Positions 7,713 through 16,722 of a stretch of DNA of 48,742 bases are shown here, in pieces (position 1 is the stretch's first letter; every line of letters starts with the position of its first letter). Made by a program: the position numbers and the translations under genes. This stretch comes from Campylobacterales bacterium (GTDB taxonomy: Bacteria; Campylobacterota; Campylobacteria; Campylobacterales; QNZT01): the NCBI GenBank assembly GCA_027066435.1, contig JAMONX010000027.1:1-48742 (forward strand), in the 5' to 3' direction. The notes under the pieces are model-generated. The model saw nothing but the letters and a program-made list of their open reading frames with translations, did no database searches and was not told the origin of the DNA.

Positions 7713-9746
7713 ATGAAAAAATCTTCACTTCTACTTATACTACCAATATCTATTTTGGCACAAACTGTAGAATTAGAGTCTATTAAAGTCAATGCATCCA
7801 CAGAAGATAACTTAGGAGTCATCATAGAAAAAGAGGGTTTTATGAAATCTGCTCCAATGCAAAAGCAGATAACTACCGAACAAGCCTTACAAATACCAGG
7901 AACAAATGGTGACCCTATAAAAGCTCTTAAATCATATGCAGGAATTGTAAGTACTAACAATGACGATAGCAGTGAACTTTATATCCACGGTTCAAAACCA
8001 AGAGAGACAGAATTTACAATCAATCATCTGCCTCTTGGATATCTTTTTCATTTAGGTGGTTTACACTCTGTTATCGCACCTGAGATGATGGGACAGATGG
8101 ACGCATACCTTGGTGGTTTTGATGTTAGTTATAGTGCGATGGGAGCAGTTGTAGATATCACTCCCAAATATCCAAGCGGAAGCAATAGCGGTCGTGTGCA
8201 TCTAGGCATGTATGATGCAGATTTTGCCTATGATTTTAAGGTCAATGAAAACAGTAATCTTTTTATCGGAGCAAGAAGAAGTTATTTTGATTTAATAGCT
8301 ACAAAAGTTATGGATGAACTTGATAAAGATAAAGATGACGAGAGCAAAAAGACAACTTTTACACTTTTTCCACAATTTTACGATGCACAACTAATTTATG
8401 TTGCAAACATCGGCAATCATGCACTCTCTCTTGAAGCTTTTATGGCAAAAGATGAGATGAAACTAAATGATACGATGCAAAAAGATAAAGACCCAAAAGC
8501 AGTTGGTAAAATAAATACAAAAATTGACTCTAATACAATAGGTGCTAGATGGATCTATGCAGGTGAAAATGTTACTTCAAATACTCTTCTTTATCGTTTG
8601 GAAACAAATCAAAATTTAAATCTTTTTGATGCAGACTATTTTGTAAAAGTAAATAGAACCGAACTTGGACTCTATCATGAGAGTGTTTTTGAAATCCAAA
8701 ACCATAAACCAATGGTTGGATTTGAAATAATGAAAGATAAAACACCTCTAAATCTTCATATTGTCAGTCCAGATTTTAATGATTTTGACCCTCTTGTTGT
8801 TGATAGAGAAGTTGTAACACTAAACAAAACTATAGATGCAAATAGCTATACCGTTTTTGCTCAAGATATTTGGAGCATAACTCCAAAGAATCATTTTCGT
8901 TATGGTTTAAGAGCATGGAAAATAAATTTTCAAAATTTTGGAACAGGGATAGATCCAAGAATCGCATATGTGAGAGATATAAATGATAACTTGACTCTCT
9001 CTTTTGCAGTTGGAAAATACTCTCAATTTCCTGAAGGTCTTTTTGTAATTGAAGGGTTTGGTAATGAAAAAATTGATACAAGTGAATTTGCAGAGCACTA
9101 TACATTTAGTATGCAAAAAAAGTTTTCTGATAACTCTTCACTTATAATTGAACCTTACTTTAAAAAGTTTGAAAACTTAGCAATAAGCGATGATACTTTA
9201 AACTATAAAGCAGTAGGAGAGGGAGAGTCATACGGAATTGACATCACCTATAGAAAACAAATTCAAAACTTTGATATCATCACAGCATATACATTTGTTA
9301 AAGCTAAGAGACAACTAAATACAAACAACACTAAACAATATCGCTTTGAAGGCGATATACCTCATACTCTACAACTAAATACAAATTATATATTTGACAA
9401 TGGCTGGAGAGTTTCTGGGCTTTTTAAGTATAACAGCGGAGCACCATATACTCCTATAGTTGCAACTGAGGATTACGAGTATGAGGGCAAAAATTATAAA
9501 AGACCGATATATGGAGAACCTTATAGTGCAAGGCTTAAAAGTGTAATTGATTTAGATATTCAGATAGGTAAAAAGATAAAATATGCTGATAATAAAAGTT
9601 TAGAGTTTTCAATAGAACTTATGAATATAACTTCACTTTTGAGAAAAAATGTAGCAGGGATTGAATATAATGACAATTATGAGAAAGATGGAGAATATCA
9701 TCAAATGGGATTTTTACCAGCATTTCATATTAATTACAGATTTTAG
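7713..9746 (+). CDS. TonB-dependent outer-membrane receptor
   Basis: The 677-residue precursor starts with a signal peptide (MKKSSLLLILPISILA, cleavage before QTVEL). A TonB-box-like stretch (VELESIKVNA) follows, then a plug domain with YIHGSKPRETEFTINHLPLG and GGFDVSYSAMGAVVDITPKYPS, and a long barrel of alternating strands ending MGFLPAFHINYRF with the terminal Phe used by the BAM complex. These receptors take up iron chelates, cobalamin, nickel or other scarce ligands. The ligand cannot be told here, and I see no clear Fur box upstream, only an imperfect TTATGT...ACATAA repeat. The next three genes encode its own TonB-ExbB-ExbD motor, so this is likely a self-contained uptake operon. Confidence 0.92.
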   Translation: MKKSSLLLILPISILAQTVELESIKVNASTEDNLGVIIEKEGFMKSAPMQKQITTEQALQIPGTNGDPIKALKSYAGIVSTNNDDSSELYIHGSKPRETEFTINHLPLGYLFHLGGLHSVIAPEMMGQMDAYLGGFDVSYSAMGAVVDITPKYPSGSNSGRVHLGMYDADFAYDFKVNENSNLFIGARRSYFDLIATKVMDELDKDKDDESKKTTFTLFPQFYDAQLIYVANIGNHALSLEAFMAKDEMKLNDTMQKDKDPKAVGKINTKIDSNTIGARWIYAGENVTSNTLLYRLETNQNLNLFDADYFVKVNRTELGLYHESVFEIQNHKPMVGFEIMKDKTPLNLHIVSPDFNDFDPLVVDREVVTLNKTIDANSYTVFAQDIWSITPKNHFRYGLRAWKINFQNFGTGIDPRIAYVRDINDNLTLSFAVGKYSQFPEGLFVIEGFGNEKIDTSEFAEHYTFSMQKKFSDNSSLIIEPYFKKFENLAISDDTLNYKAVGEGESYGIDITYRKQIQNFDIITAYTFVKAKRQLNTNNTKQYRFEGDIPHTLQLNTNYIFDNGWRVSGLFKYNSGAPYTPIVATEDYEYEGKNYKRPIYGEPYSARLKSVIDLDIQIGKKIKYADNKSLEFSIELMNITSLLRKNVAGIEYNDNYEKDGEYHQMGFLPAFHINYRF

Positions 9747-9755
9747 GCAGAGCAT

Positions 9756-10415
9756 TTGAACAAATTTGGTTTTTTAGGGGTTTTTGCTGTTGTTTGCTTA
9801 GCTCATGTTTTTATATTAAACTCTTATATAAAATCTCCTGTTGTGGTGAGCAAACCAGAAAAAAAGGTACATAAAATCACCCTAAGTTCTGTTATCGTAA
9901 AAAAACCAGCTCCACCACCTCCACCAAAACCTGTCATACTCCCACCAAAAAAACCTAAACCAATAGTAAAACCAAAGCCTAAATCTAAACCTAAAAAGGT
10001 TGTGAAAAAAATAACAAAAAAACCAAAAATAAAAAAACCACCAAAAATAGTTCAAAAACCTTTTCCAAAGGTTTTAAAGAGAGAGATAGTACAAACTGTA
10101 GCACCTAAAGAGGAAATTGACACAACTTCTATAAGAGATAAGTACACAACTCACATAAGGGAAGAGATACGAAAAAACCTACTCTACCCAAAAATGGCAA
10201 AACGACTTCGTTTAGAAGATAAAGTTTTAGTTAAGTTTATGGTAAGTAGAGATGGAACAGTCTCAAATATAAGAGTCATAAATAAACCAAGAAAGCTACT
10301 TAGTAACGGTGCAAAACAGACTCTAAAATTGATAAAACTAAAACCTATGCCAACTGAACTTATTGATAGGGTTTTATACATCACTATACCTATAGAATTT
10401 AAATTAAAAGGATAA
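9756..10415 (+). CDS. tonB: TonB energy transducer
   Basis: The start is TTG, 10 bases after the receptor stop. The 219-residue protein has one N-terminal membrane anchor (FGFLGVFAVVCLAHVFIL), then a periplasmic Pro/Lys-rich spacer (APPPPPKP followed by many KPKP and KKP repeats, about 50-115), and a C-terminal TonB domain: NLLYPKMAKRLRLEDKV, FMVSRDGTVSNI and a final ITIPIEFKL strand. It carries proton-motive energy from ExbB-ExbD across the periplasm to the receptor encoded upstream. Order receptor-tonB-exbB-exbD on one strand with gaps of 4-9 bp or overlap argues for one transcript. Confidence 0.93.
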   Translation: MNKFGFLGVFAVVCLAHVFILNSYIKSPVVVSKPEKKVHKITLSSVIVKKPAPPPPPKPVILPPKKPKPIVKPKPKSKPKKVVKKITKKPKIKKPPKIVQKPFPKVLKREIVQTVAPKEEIDTTSIRDKYTTHIREEIRKNLLYPKMAKRLRLEDKVLVKFMVSRDGTVSNIRVINKPRKLLSNGAKQTLKLIKLKPMPTELIDRVLYITIPIEFKLKG

Positions 10416-10419
10416 AAAA

Positions 10420-10932
10420 ATGGATATTATGAATTATATAGAACAAGGTGGAGTTATCATGTATATACTCTTAGCTTTAAATATTTTAGGCTTTACAATT
10501 ATGACTTTTAAGTTTTTACAATTTCTATTTGTAAAAAGAGAAGACCTAGTATCAAAGATATTTTTTGATTTAAAGGTTGATGAAAAAGAATCAATGATAA
10601 ATATTGCAAAAGATACAGTCACACAAAAAGTTTTACACTATGAAAGAGGCTTAAGCACTGTTAAAATCATAGCTTCTATCGCTCCACTTCTAGGGCTTTT
10701 GGGTACTGTCATAGGAGTTTTAATGGCATTTGAAGCTATATCAAAACAGGGACTTGATGACCCAACTATTTTTGCAGGTGGAATTTCACTAGCACTTATC
10801 ACAACTGTTGGAGGCTTAATTGTAGCAATTCCTCACTATATTGGATACAACTATCTCATAAGCATGTTAGACCATTTGGAAGCAAATCTAAACAAAGAAG
10901 TAAGTTTAAAAATCTATGAAAGCAAGTCATGA
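10420..10932 (+). CDS. exbB: ExbB/TolQ/MotA-family proton channel protein
   Basis: 170 residues with three predicted membrane spans (about 12-35, 80-106 and 118-145) and the family core [21 protein letters not shown] followed by [21 protein letters not shown]. ExbB pentamers form the stator that couples proton flow to TonB. It starts 4 bp after tonB and overlaps exbD by ATGA, which favours ExbB rather than TolQ. The N-terminal cytoplasmic part is short, as in small ExbB versions. Confidence 0.92.
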   Translation: MDIMNYIEQGGVIMYILLALNILGFTIMTFKFLQFLFVKREDLVSKIFFDLKVDEKESMINIAKDTVTQKVLHYERGLSTVKIIASIAPLLGLLGTVIGVLMAFEAISKQGLDDPTIFAGGISLALITTVGGLIVAIPHYIGYNYLISMLDHLEANLNKEVSLKIYESKS

Positions 10933-11321
10933 AAAGACGAGAACCTTTAACTCCTGACTTAACACCTATCATAGATGTAGTCTTTTTAATTTTAATCTTT
11001 TTTATGGTTAGTTCAACTTTTAAAAAAGAGGAATTAGCACTTCTTTTAACCCTGCCTGATGTCAAAAGCGAAGCACAACAGATAAAAAAAGAAGATATCA
11101 ACATAGAGCTTGGTAAAAATGAAGTGGCACTAAAAGGAAAAAAAGTTACCTTTGGAGAGCTTGATATCTCATTTGCAAATGTTACAGATAAACAAAAAGC
11201 TATAAATGTAAGAATCGATAAAGATGTTACTTATGAGAGAGTTGTTAAGTTATTAGATCTTTTAAATAAACATGGATTGAACAATTTAGCATTAGAAAAT
11301 AGGAAAGATATTTCAAAATGA
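10929..11321 (+). CDS. exbD: ExbD/TolR-family proton channel protein
   Basis: 130 residues: a short cytoplasmic tail, one transmembrane helix [19 protein letters not shown] with the essential proton-carrying Asp (D16), and a periplasmic domain containing [24 protein letters not shown]. It inserts in the ExbB pore and completes the TonB motor. It is coupled to exbB by ATGA and is the last gene of the uptake operon; no clear terminator follows. Confidence 0.92.
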   Translation: MKRREPLTPDLTPIIDVVFLILIFFMVSSTFKKEELALLLTLPDVKSEAQQIKKEDINIELGKNEVALKGKKVTFGELDISFANVTDKQKAINVRIDKDVTYERVVKLLDLLNKHGLNNLALENRKDISK

Positions 11322-11356
11322 GTATACCATCCACAATAATTTCACACAAAGCATGT

Positions 11357-11362
11357 TATAAT
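11357..11362 (+). promoter_or_regulatory. -10 element TATAAT before the ComEA-like gene
   Basis: TATAAT within GCATGTTATAATC lies 34 bases before the ATG at 11396 and is followed by an AAGGAG ribosome site. No -35 hexamer is evident, as is usual for sigma-70 promoters in this phylum. Confidence 0.6.
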
Positions 11363-11395
11363 CTTAAATATTAAAATTAGATTTAAGGAGAGAAA

Positions 11396-11803
11396 ATGTT
11401 AAAAAAACTATTTTTAGCACTTATGTTTACTGCTGTTTCGCTTGTTGCGATGAATTTCCAAACTGCATCCAAAGAACAACTTATGACTATCAAAGGAATT
11501 GGTGAAAAAAAAGCATCAGCAATCATCAAATATAGAAAATCAAATAAGATAAAATCTGCATCTGATTTAGAAAAAGTACCAGGTATAGGGAAAGAGTTAG
11601 CCAACAATGCGAAAAAAGGGATAAAAAATAAAACCCCTAAAAAAGCAGTTAAAAAAACATCTTCAACAAAAACAAAATCTACTAAAGATAAAACAACAAA
11701 AGCAAAGAAGAAAGCTACCACTTCAACAAAAAATGCTAAGAAAAAAGCAGGTGATTCTACAAAAAGAGCTGAAAAAAAGGCAAAATCTAAAACAAAAAAC
11801 TAA
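11396..11803 (+). CDS. ComEA-like helix-hairpin-helix protein with lysine-rich tail
   Basis: 135 residues. A signal peptide or anchor (MLKKLFLALMFTAVSLVAM) is followed by a ComEA-type helix-hairpin-helix pair: NFQTASKEQLMTIKGIGEKK (about 20-39) and VPGIGKELANNAKKGI. From about residue 78 the rest is a low-complexity Lys/Ala/Thr/Ser tail resembling histone H1 or AlgP repeats, an addition I do not expect in ordinary ComEA. ComEA binds incoming double-stranded DNA in the periplasm during natural transformation; the exported HhH domain suggests the same, while the tail would add sequence-independent DNA affinity. It has its own promoter and AAGGAG site and no competence neighbours. Confidence 0.8.
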   Translation: MLKKLFLALMFTAVSLVAMNFQTASKEQLMTIKGIGEKKASAIIKYRKSNKIKSASDLEKVPGIGKELANNAKKGIKNKTPKKAVKKTSSTKTKSTKDKTTKAKKKATTSTKNAKKKAGDSTKRAEKKAKSKTKN

Positions 11804-11820
11804 ACGGTCTCTACCGTTTA
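11801..11820 (-). terminator. Terminator for psd, between convergent stops
   Basis: A perfect 7-bp stem TAAACGG/CCGTTTA with a 6-base loop includes the stop codons of both convergent genes. Read on the minus strand it is followed by GTTTTTTGTTTT, a proper U-tract, so it terminates psd; on the plus strand no T-tract follows. Confidence 0.7.
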
Positions 11821-12641
11821 GTCGCTACTACATCCCCAAAACGAACTTTTTTACCTACTTCACTCTCAAGATTTACAAAATCTTTTTCAAAAATCATAAC
11901 TACCGTTGAGCCCATTTTGAACATACCAAGTTCATCACCTTTTTTAAGTGAGATATTTGTATATTCAAAAACATTGAGTCTGCTTGCATCTTTGTTTGTT
12001 TCGATAGATGGTTCAAACGAAAGAGTCATCTTTCCTACATTTAAAGCACCAACAAGAACCATAAAGAAAATTCTTCCACTATTATCATAACACTCTAAAA
12101 CAACCCGTTCATTTTTGACAAATAGTGAATCTATTTTATTTAAGTATTTAAGATTTACAGGGTACAAAAGTCCTGGCACATGTACAACTTTGGTAATTTT
12201 CATATCCATTGGTGCATGGTATCTATGATAATCTCTAGGAGAGAGATAAAAATTTATAAAACTCCCCTCTTCTACTCTTTGCATCTTATCATCTGATATA
12301 TTTTCAGTCAAAAGCTCTTTAATAGAGTAGGAAAAACCTTTTATTTGAAAAGCCGTACTCTCTTTAAAATCTCCAAGTGCAGAGACCAAAGAGTCAGAAG
12401 GAGAAACAATCACAGAGAGGTCAGTTGGCATCTGTCTTTCAAATACCAACTCTCTTGTAAAAAGCTCATTAAGAGTAGTATAATGATTTAAAGGATAGAA
12501 GTTTGACAAATCTACTTTCATTGCTTTGACATAGCTCCAATTAATAACATATTGTATAAATGATGGAAACTTACAAGAGGCAAATTTTCCAAAAGCTCTA
12601 GATATAGAATTAGTCCAAACTGCTTTGATGAGTTTATTCAA
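11811..12641 (-). CDS. psd: Phosphatidylserine decarboxylase proenzyme
   Basis: 276 residues, starting at TTG behind AGGAGA. The protein converts phosphatidylserine to phosphatidylethanolamine at the inner membrane. Hallmarks are SPSDSLVSALG, the active-site stretch YLSPRDYHRYHAPMD and the self-cleavage site FKMGSTVVMIFEK. Cleavage before S245 creates the pyruvoyl cofactor; the usual LGST reads MGST here with Gly-Ser intact. The N-terminal lipid-binding segment is short, as in other Campylobacterota. Confidence 0.95.
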   Translation of the reverse strand: MNKLIKAVWTNSISRAFGKFASCKFPSFIQYVINWSYVKAMKVDLSNFYPLNHYTTLNELFTRELVFERQMPTDLSVIVSPSDSLVSALGDFKESTAFQIKGFSYSIKELLTENISDDKMQRVEEGSFINFYLSPRDYHRYHAPMDMKITKVVHVPGLLYPVNLKYLNKIDSLFVKNERVVLECYDNSGRIFFMVLVGALNVGKMTLSFEPSIETNKDASRLNVFEYTNISLKKGDELGMFKMGSTVVMIFEKDFVNLESEVGKKVRFGDVVATKR

Positions 12642-12746
12642 AAATTAATCTCCTCTAATAGACTTAAAATCTATCGAATTTTTTCGATTTTAACATGTTT
12701 GATTTTACTTTCAAGATAGGGTAGTAAAATAGAAAAAAGGATTTAT

Positions 12747-13121
12747 GTGAAAATAAGAATTTACTACAAAGATACAGATTCTGGTGGCATAGTTTATCAC
12801 TCTAACTACTTAGACTTTTGTGAGATGACAAGGAGTGAACTATTTTTTAAAGAGGGAAAATCACCGATGATAAACGGTTGTCATTTTGCTATCAAGAAGA
12901 TAGATGCAAACTTTGTTAAACCAGCCTTTTTAGGAGATATTTTAAATGTAAGTACAAAAGTCATAAAGATAAAACATACAAGCTTACTCCTTCACCACGA
13001 CATCCATAGAGATGAGGAACTTATATTTTCTATGAATGTCACTCTTGTATTTTTATGCCCTGACTTAAAACCTCATCGTATAGATGAAGAGACAAAAGAG
13101 TTTTTTAGGCGGCAACTTTAA
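12747..13121 (+). CDS. ybgC: YbgC-type acyl-CoA thioesterase (hotdog fold)
   Basis: 124 residues with a GTG start six bases after AAAAGG; an ATG two bases earlier reads straight into TGA. The motif YYKDTDSGGIVYHSNYLDFCEMTR carries the catalytic Asp and His region of 4-hydroxybenzoyl-CoA thioesterase-like hotdog enzymes. YbgC proteins hydrolyse acyl-CoA or acyl-ACP and are often tied to the Tol-Pal system, but no tol genes are adjacent here. It converges on dnaE with a 17-bp overlap. Confidence 0.9.
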   Translation: MKIRIYYKDTDSGGIVYHSNYLDFCEMTRSELFFKEGKSPMINGCHFAIKKIDANFVKPAFLGDILNVSTKVIKIKHTSLLLHHDIHRDEELIFSMNVTLVFLCPDLKPHRIDEETKEFFRRQL

Positions 13122-16100
13122 TGGCTGAAATGCCTTCTAATTTTTCTACAATCATCTCATTTACACAGATATTTGACTCTATAACTACATCTTGAAGCTT
13201 AGATGAAAGAATTAATTTCAGAGGTCTATTACCTGGAAACTCTTTAACGAGTTGATAGAGTTCTTGCAATATTTTTGTATCTGAGTCAATCTCTACTTTT
13301 ACAAATATTGGGGAAACAACTTCTGTGAAAACCTCTTTTTTTACATCAATTTTCTCTTTTTTTGCACCAATTAAATCAGATACTTTAAGAACTCGTTTAT
13401 TGATACCTCTGTCATCTTTTGTAATTTGAACTTTAAAAGCTATTGGCTGGTTTTGATCCATCATAGCAATCTGCACCAAAGTTTTTTCAAAAACCATAAA
13501 CTCAATATCTCCGTGAAAATCCATTAACTGAATTATCCCAAATTTATTTCCTTTTTTACTAATTTTTGTAGTTATATTCTCTATCTTTCCAATAAAAAGA
13601 GTTTTAGAACCATCTGCTAAAGTGTCAATTTCACTTGAGAGTGTATAATCAATCTTTCCAATCTCATCTCTAAACTCATCTAAAGGATGCCCTGATACAT
13701 AAAATCCAAGTATCTCTTTTTCAAGTTCCAAGATGTTTTTGCCCTCATATTCAGGAAGACTATCTATAATAATTGAAGCTTTTGTAAGTTCTTCATCTTC
13801 CCCAAAAAGCGAACCTACCGCCATCTTCTGAGCTCTTGCAGCTTCTGCACCTGCTTCAACAATTTTTTCTATCTGATCTATCATAGCCCGTCTTGAATAA
13901 CCAAAACTATCCATTGCTCCTGATTTTATCAACGCTTCAATAACTCTTTTATTAACTTTAGAAGTATCAACTCTTGAGATAAAATCACTCAAATCCTCAA
14001 ATGGTTTTTCATCCCTCGCTTCAATAATACTCTCAATTGCTTTACTTCCAACACCTTTTATCGCACCAAAACCAAAAAGTATGATATCGTGTTCATCGTC
14101 ATGTGAAGGGCTAAATTCAATTCTACTTTTTATTATACAAGGAGGAAGTAGCTCAATCCCAAGTCTTTTTACTTCATCTACATATTTAGCAACTTTATCT
14201 ATATTTTGGGCTTCTGAAGTTAAAAGTGCTGACATAAATTCAGCAGGATAATAAGTCTTTAAGTATGATGTTTCAAAAGTTATCATAGCATAAGCTGCTG
14301 AGTGAGATTTGTTAAAACCATACCCTGCAAACTTCACAATCAAATCAAAAAGCTCTTCCGCTTTGGCTTTATTAAAACCTTTTTTAGAAGCTCCTTGGGC
14401 AAATTCACCTTTTAACCTATCCATCTCCTCTTTGATTTTTTTACCCATCGCACGCCTGACAACATCAGCCCCGCCAAGGCTAAATCCCCCAATGGTCTGC
14501 ACAATTTGCATAACTTGTTCTTGATAAACGATAACACCATATGTTGGTTTTAGTATCGGTTCAAGCTCAGGAAAATCATAGACAATAGTTTGCCGCCCAT
14601 GTTTTCTCTCGATAAAATCATCAAGCATCCCAGACTCCATAGGTCCAGGTCGATAAAGGGCAAGTACCGCAATAATATCTTCAAAATTTCCAGGTTTTAA
14701 TCTTTCATTTAGTGATTGCATCCCATCTGATTCTATCTGAAACAGTCCAATTGTCGCACCAGTTTGGATAAGCTCATAAATACTAGGGTCATCAAAATCA
14801 ATTTCATTAAAATTTATCTTTTTATCGTATCTTTTTTCAATTAACTTCAAAGCATCATCGATTACTGTTAAAGTTTTAAGTCCCAAAAAGTCAAACTTGA
14901 TAAGATCAACATCTTCAAGATACTTTAAAGAGTATTGAGTTATAAAAGGCTGATCATCACCAGAAGGTTTATAGATAGGAGTTTTATACCAAAGCTCTTC
15001 ATTGCTCATAACAACGCCAGCAGCATGCATCCCAGAGTTTCTGTTTAACCCCTCAAGAGCAATTGCAACATCCCAAACTCTTTTTGCTTGTGCGTTTGAA
15101 TCTATAAGCTCCTTTATCTTTGGTTCTTTTTTGTAAGAGTCTGCCAAATCAATACCTAATTCATCAGGGATAAGTTTTGCCATCGCATCTGCTTGTGCAT
15201 ATGGCATAGCCATAACCCTTGCAACATCACGAATAACCCCTTTTGCCAAAAGTTTACCAAAGGTAATCACTTGTGCAACATTATTTCTACCATATTTATT
15301 AACTACATAATCAATAGACTCCCCTCTCCTTTTTTGACAAAAGTCAATATCGATATCAGGCATACTTACCCGTTCAGGATTTAGAAAACGCTCAAAAAGT
15401 AAATCATATTTCATAGGATCTATATCAGTAATCTCTAGCGAAAATGCCACTAAACTCCCAGCTGCAGACCCACGCCCCGGTCCAATTGGAATCCCTTTCT
15501 CTTTTGCATCTCGAATAAAATCCCAAACAATAAGCATATACCCTGGAAATTTCATACTATTGATGATATTTATCTCAAAATCAAGCCTATCTTTATACTC
15601 TTGATGTTTCTCTGTAGGAACAATTTTTAAACGCTTCTCTAAACCCTCTTTACACTTATAGATAAAATAATCTGCATCATTATCATAATCAACTCCATCA
15701 GCTTTCGCATAATCTTTAACAAATTTAAAATTTGGAGGTGTTGGATCACCTAATTTGATCTCTAAATTACACTTATCTACAATCTCTTGTGTATTTGTTA
15801 AAGCTTCTGGAATATCTGCAAAAAGTTGTTGCATCTGCTGGGGGCTTTTTACATAAAATTCATGGACACTATGGCGAAGTCTTTTAGGGTCGTCAAACTC
15901 TTTATTCATAGCGATACACATAAATGCCTCATGGGCATCTGCAGTTTTTTGCTCTAAATAGTGAGTATCATTTGTTGCGATTATCTTGATACCTGTCTCT
16001 AAAGAGAGCTTTATAACCTGCTCATCAATATAGTGTTGATCAGCAATCCCGTGACGCATCATCTCCATATAAAAATCATCCCCAAATATATCTTTATACT

Positions 16101-16611
16101 CTAGAGCTATCTCTTTAGCCTTTTCATATCCTCCAGCTCCATTATTTCTGTTTTTTTCGCTATTTAAATTCAGATGCCAGTTAATCTCCCCTTGAAGACA
16201 AGCAGAAGAGCAGATAAGTCCTTGGCTTCTCTCTTTTAAAAGTTTTTTATTTATTCTAGGATAGTAATAAAAACCATTTATATAGCTTTGTGAGCTTAGA
16301 TACATCAGATTTTTGTAGCCTATTTCATTTTTTGCATATAGACAAAGATGAAATCTCTGCCTTGTACTCTTATCTCCTAGTTCATCTAAGTTATGGATAT
16401 AAGCCTCCATTCCTATAACTGGTTTAACGCCCTCTTTTTTCATCGTAACATAAAAATCGATTGCACCAAACATATTTCCATGGTCAGTCATAGCTACGGA
16501 GTTCATCCCAAGTTCTTTGACCTTTTTAGCCAATGCTTTGATTTTGTTTGCACCATCAAGAAGTGAATATTCAGTATGTAAATGTAAATGCGTAAAGTTT
16601 GGTATGCTCAT
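13105..16611 (-). CDS. dnaE: DNA polymerase III alpha subunit
   Basis: 1168 residues, the normal length for DnaE, the replicative polymerase. The N-terminal PHP domain begins FTHLHLHTEYSLLDGA. The polymerase core includes GPGRGSAAGSLVAF and the catalytic triad in MPDIDIDFCQ (D419, D421, D423). The tau/beta-binding middle contains GFNKSHSAAYAMITF, and a C-terminal OB fold (KTLFIGKIENITTKISKKG) precedes the short tail. It is transcribed alone, divergent from the GGDEF-EAL gene, and overlaps ybgC by 17 bp at its 3' end. Confidence 0.98.
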   Translation of the reverse strand: MSIPNFTHLHLHTEYSLLDGANKIKALAKKVKELGMNSVAMTDHGNMFGAIDFYVTMKKEGVKPVIGMEAYIHNLDELGDKSTRQRFHLCLYAKNEIGYKNLMYLSSQSYINGFYYYPRINKKLLKERSQGLICSSACLQGEINWHLNLNSEKNRNNGAGGYEKAKEIALEYKDIFGDDFYMEMMRHGIADQHYIDEQVIKLSLETGIKIIATNDTHYLEQKTADAHEAFMCIAMNKEFDDPKRLRHSVHEFYVKSPQQMQQLFADIPEALTNTQEIVDKCNLEIKLGDPTPPNFKFVKDYAKADGVDYDNDADYFIYKCKEGLEKRLKIVPTEKHQEYKDRLDFEINIINSMKFPGYMLIVWDFIRDAKEKGIPIGPGRGSAAGSLVAFSLEITDIDPMKYDLLFERFLNPERVSMPDIDIDFCQKRRGESIDYVVNKYGRNNVAQVITFGKLLAKGVIRDVARVMAMPYAQADAMAKLIPDELGIDLADSYKKEPKIKELIDSNAQAKRVWDVAIALEGLNRNSGMHAAGVVMSNEELWYKTPIYKPSGDDQPFITQYSLKYLEDVDLIKFDFLGLKTLTVIDDALKLIEKRYDKKINFNEIDFDDPSIYELIQTGATIGLFQIESDGMQSLNERLKPGNFEDIIAVLALYRPGPMESGMLDDFIERKHGRQTIVYDFPELEPILKPTYGVIVYQEQVMQIVQTIGGFSLGGADVVRRAMGKKIKEEMDRLKGEFAQGASKKGFNKAKAEELFDLIVKFAGYGFNKSHSAAYAMITFETSYLKTYYPAEFMSALLTSEAQNIDKVAKYVDEVKRLGIELLPPCIIKSRIEFSPSHDDEHDIILFGFGAIKGVGSKAIESIIEARDEKPFEDLSDFISRVDTSKVNKRVIEALIKSGAMDSFGYSRRAMIDQIEKIVEAGAEAARAQKMAVGSLFGEDEELTKASIIIDSLPEYEGKNILELEKEILGFYVSGHPLDEFRDEIGKIDYTLSSEIDTLADGSKTLFIGKIENITTKISKKGNKFGIIQLMDFHGDIEFMVFEKTLVQIAMMDQNQPIAFKVQITKDDRGINKRVLKVSDLIGAKKEKIDVKKEVFTEVVSPIFVKVEIDSDTKILQELYQLVKEFPGNRPLKLILSSKLQDVVIESNICVNEMIVEKLEGISAIKVAA

Positions 16612-16722
16612 ATATTTTCCCCTTATTCTGTACTTATTTTACAAAAAGCATACTTGTTATTTTATTTTTTTTTAAATTAGTCGATATGAGTAAACAATAC
16701 TATAAGAGTTGGAGAAAATTAC

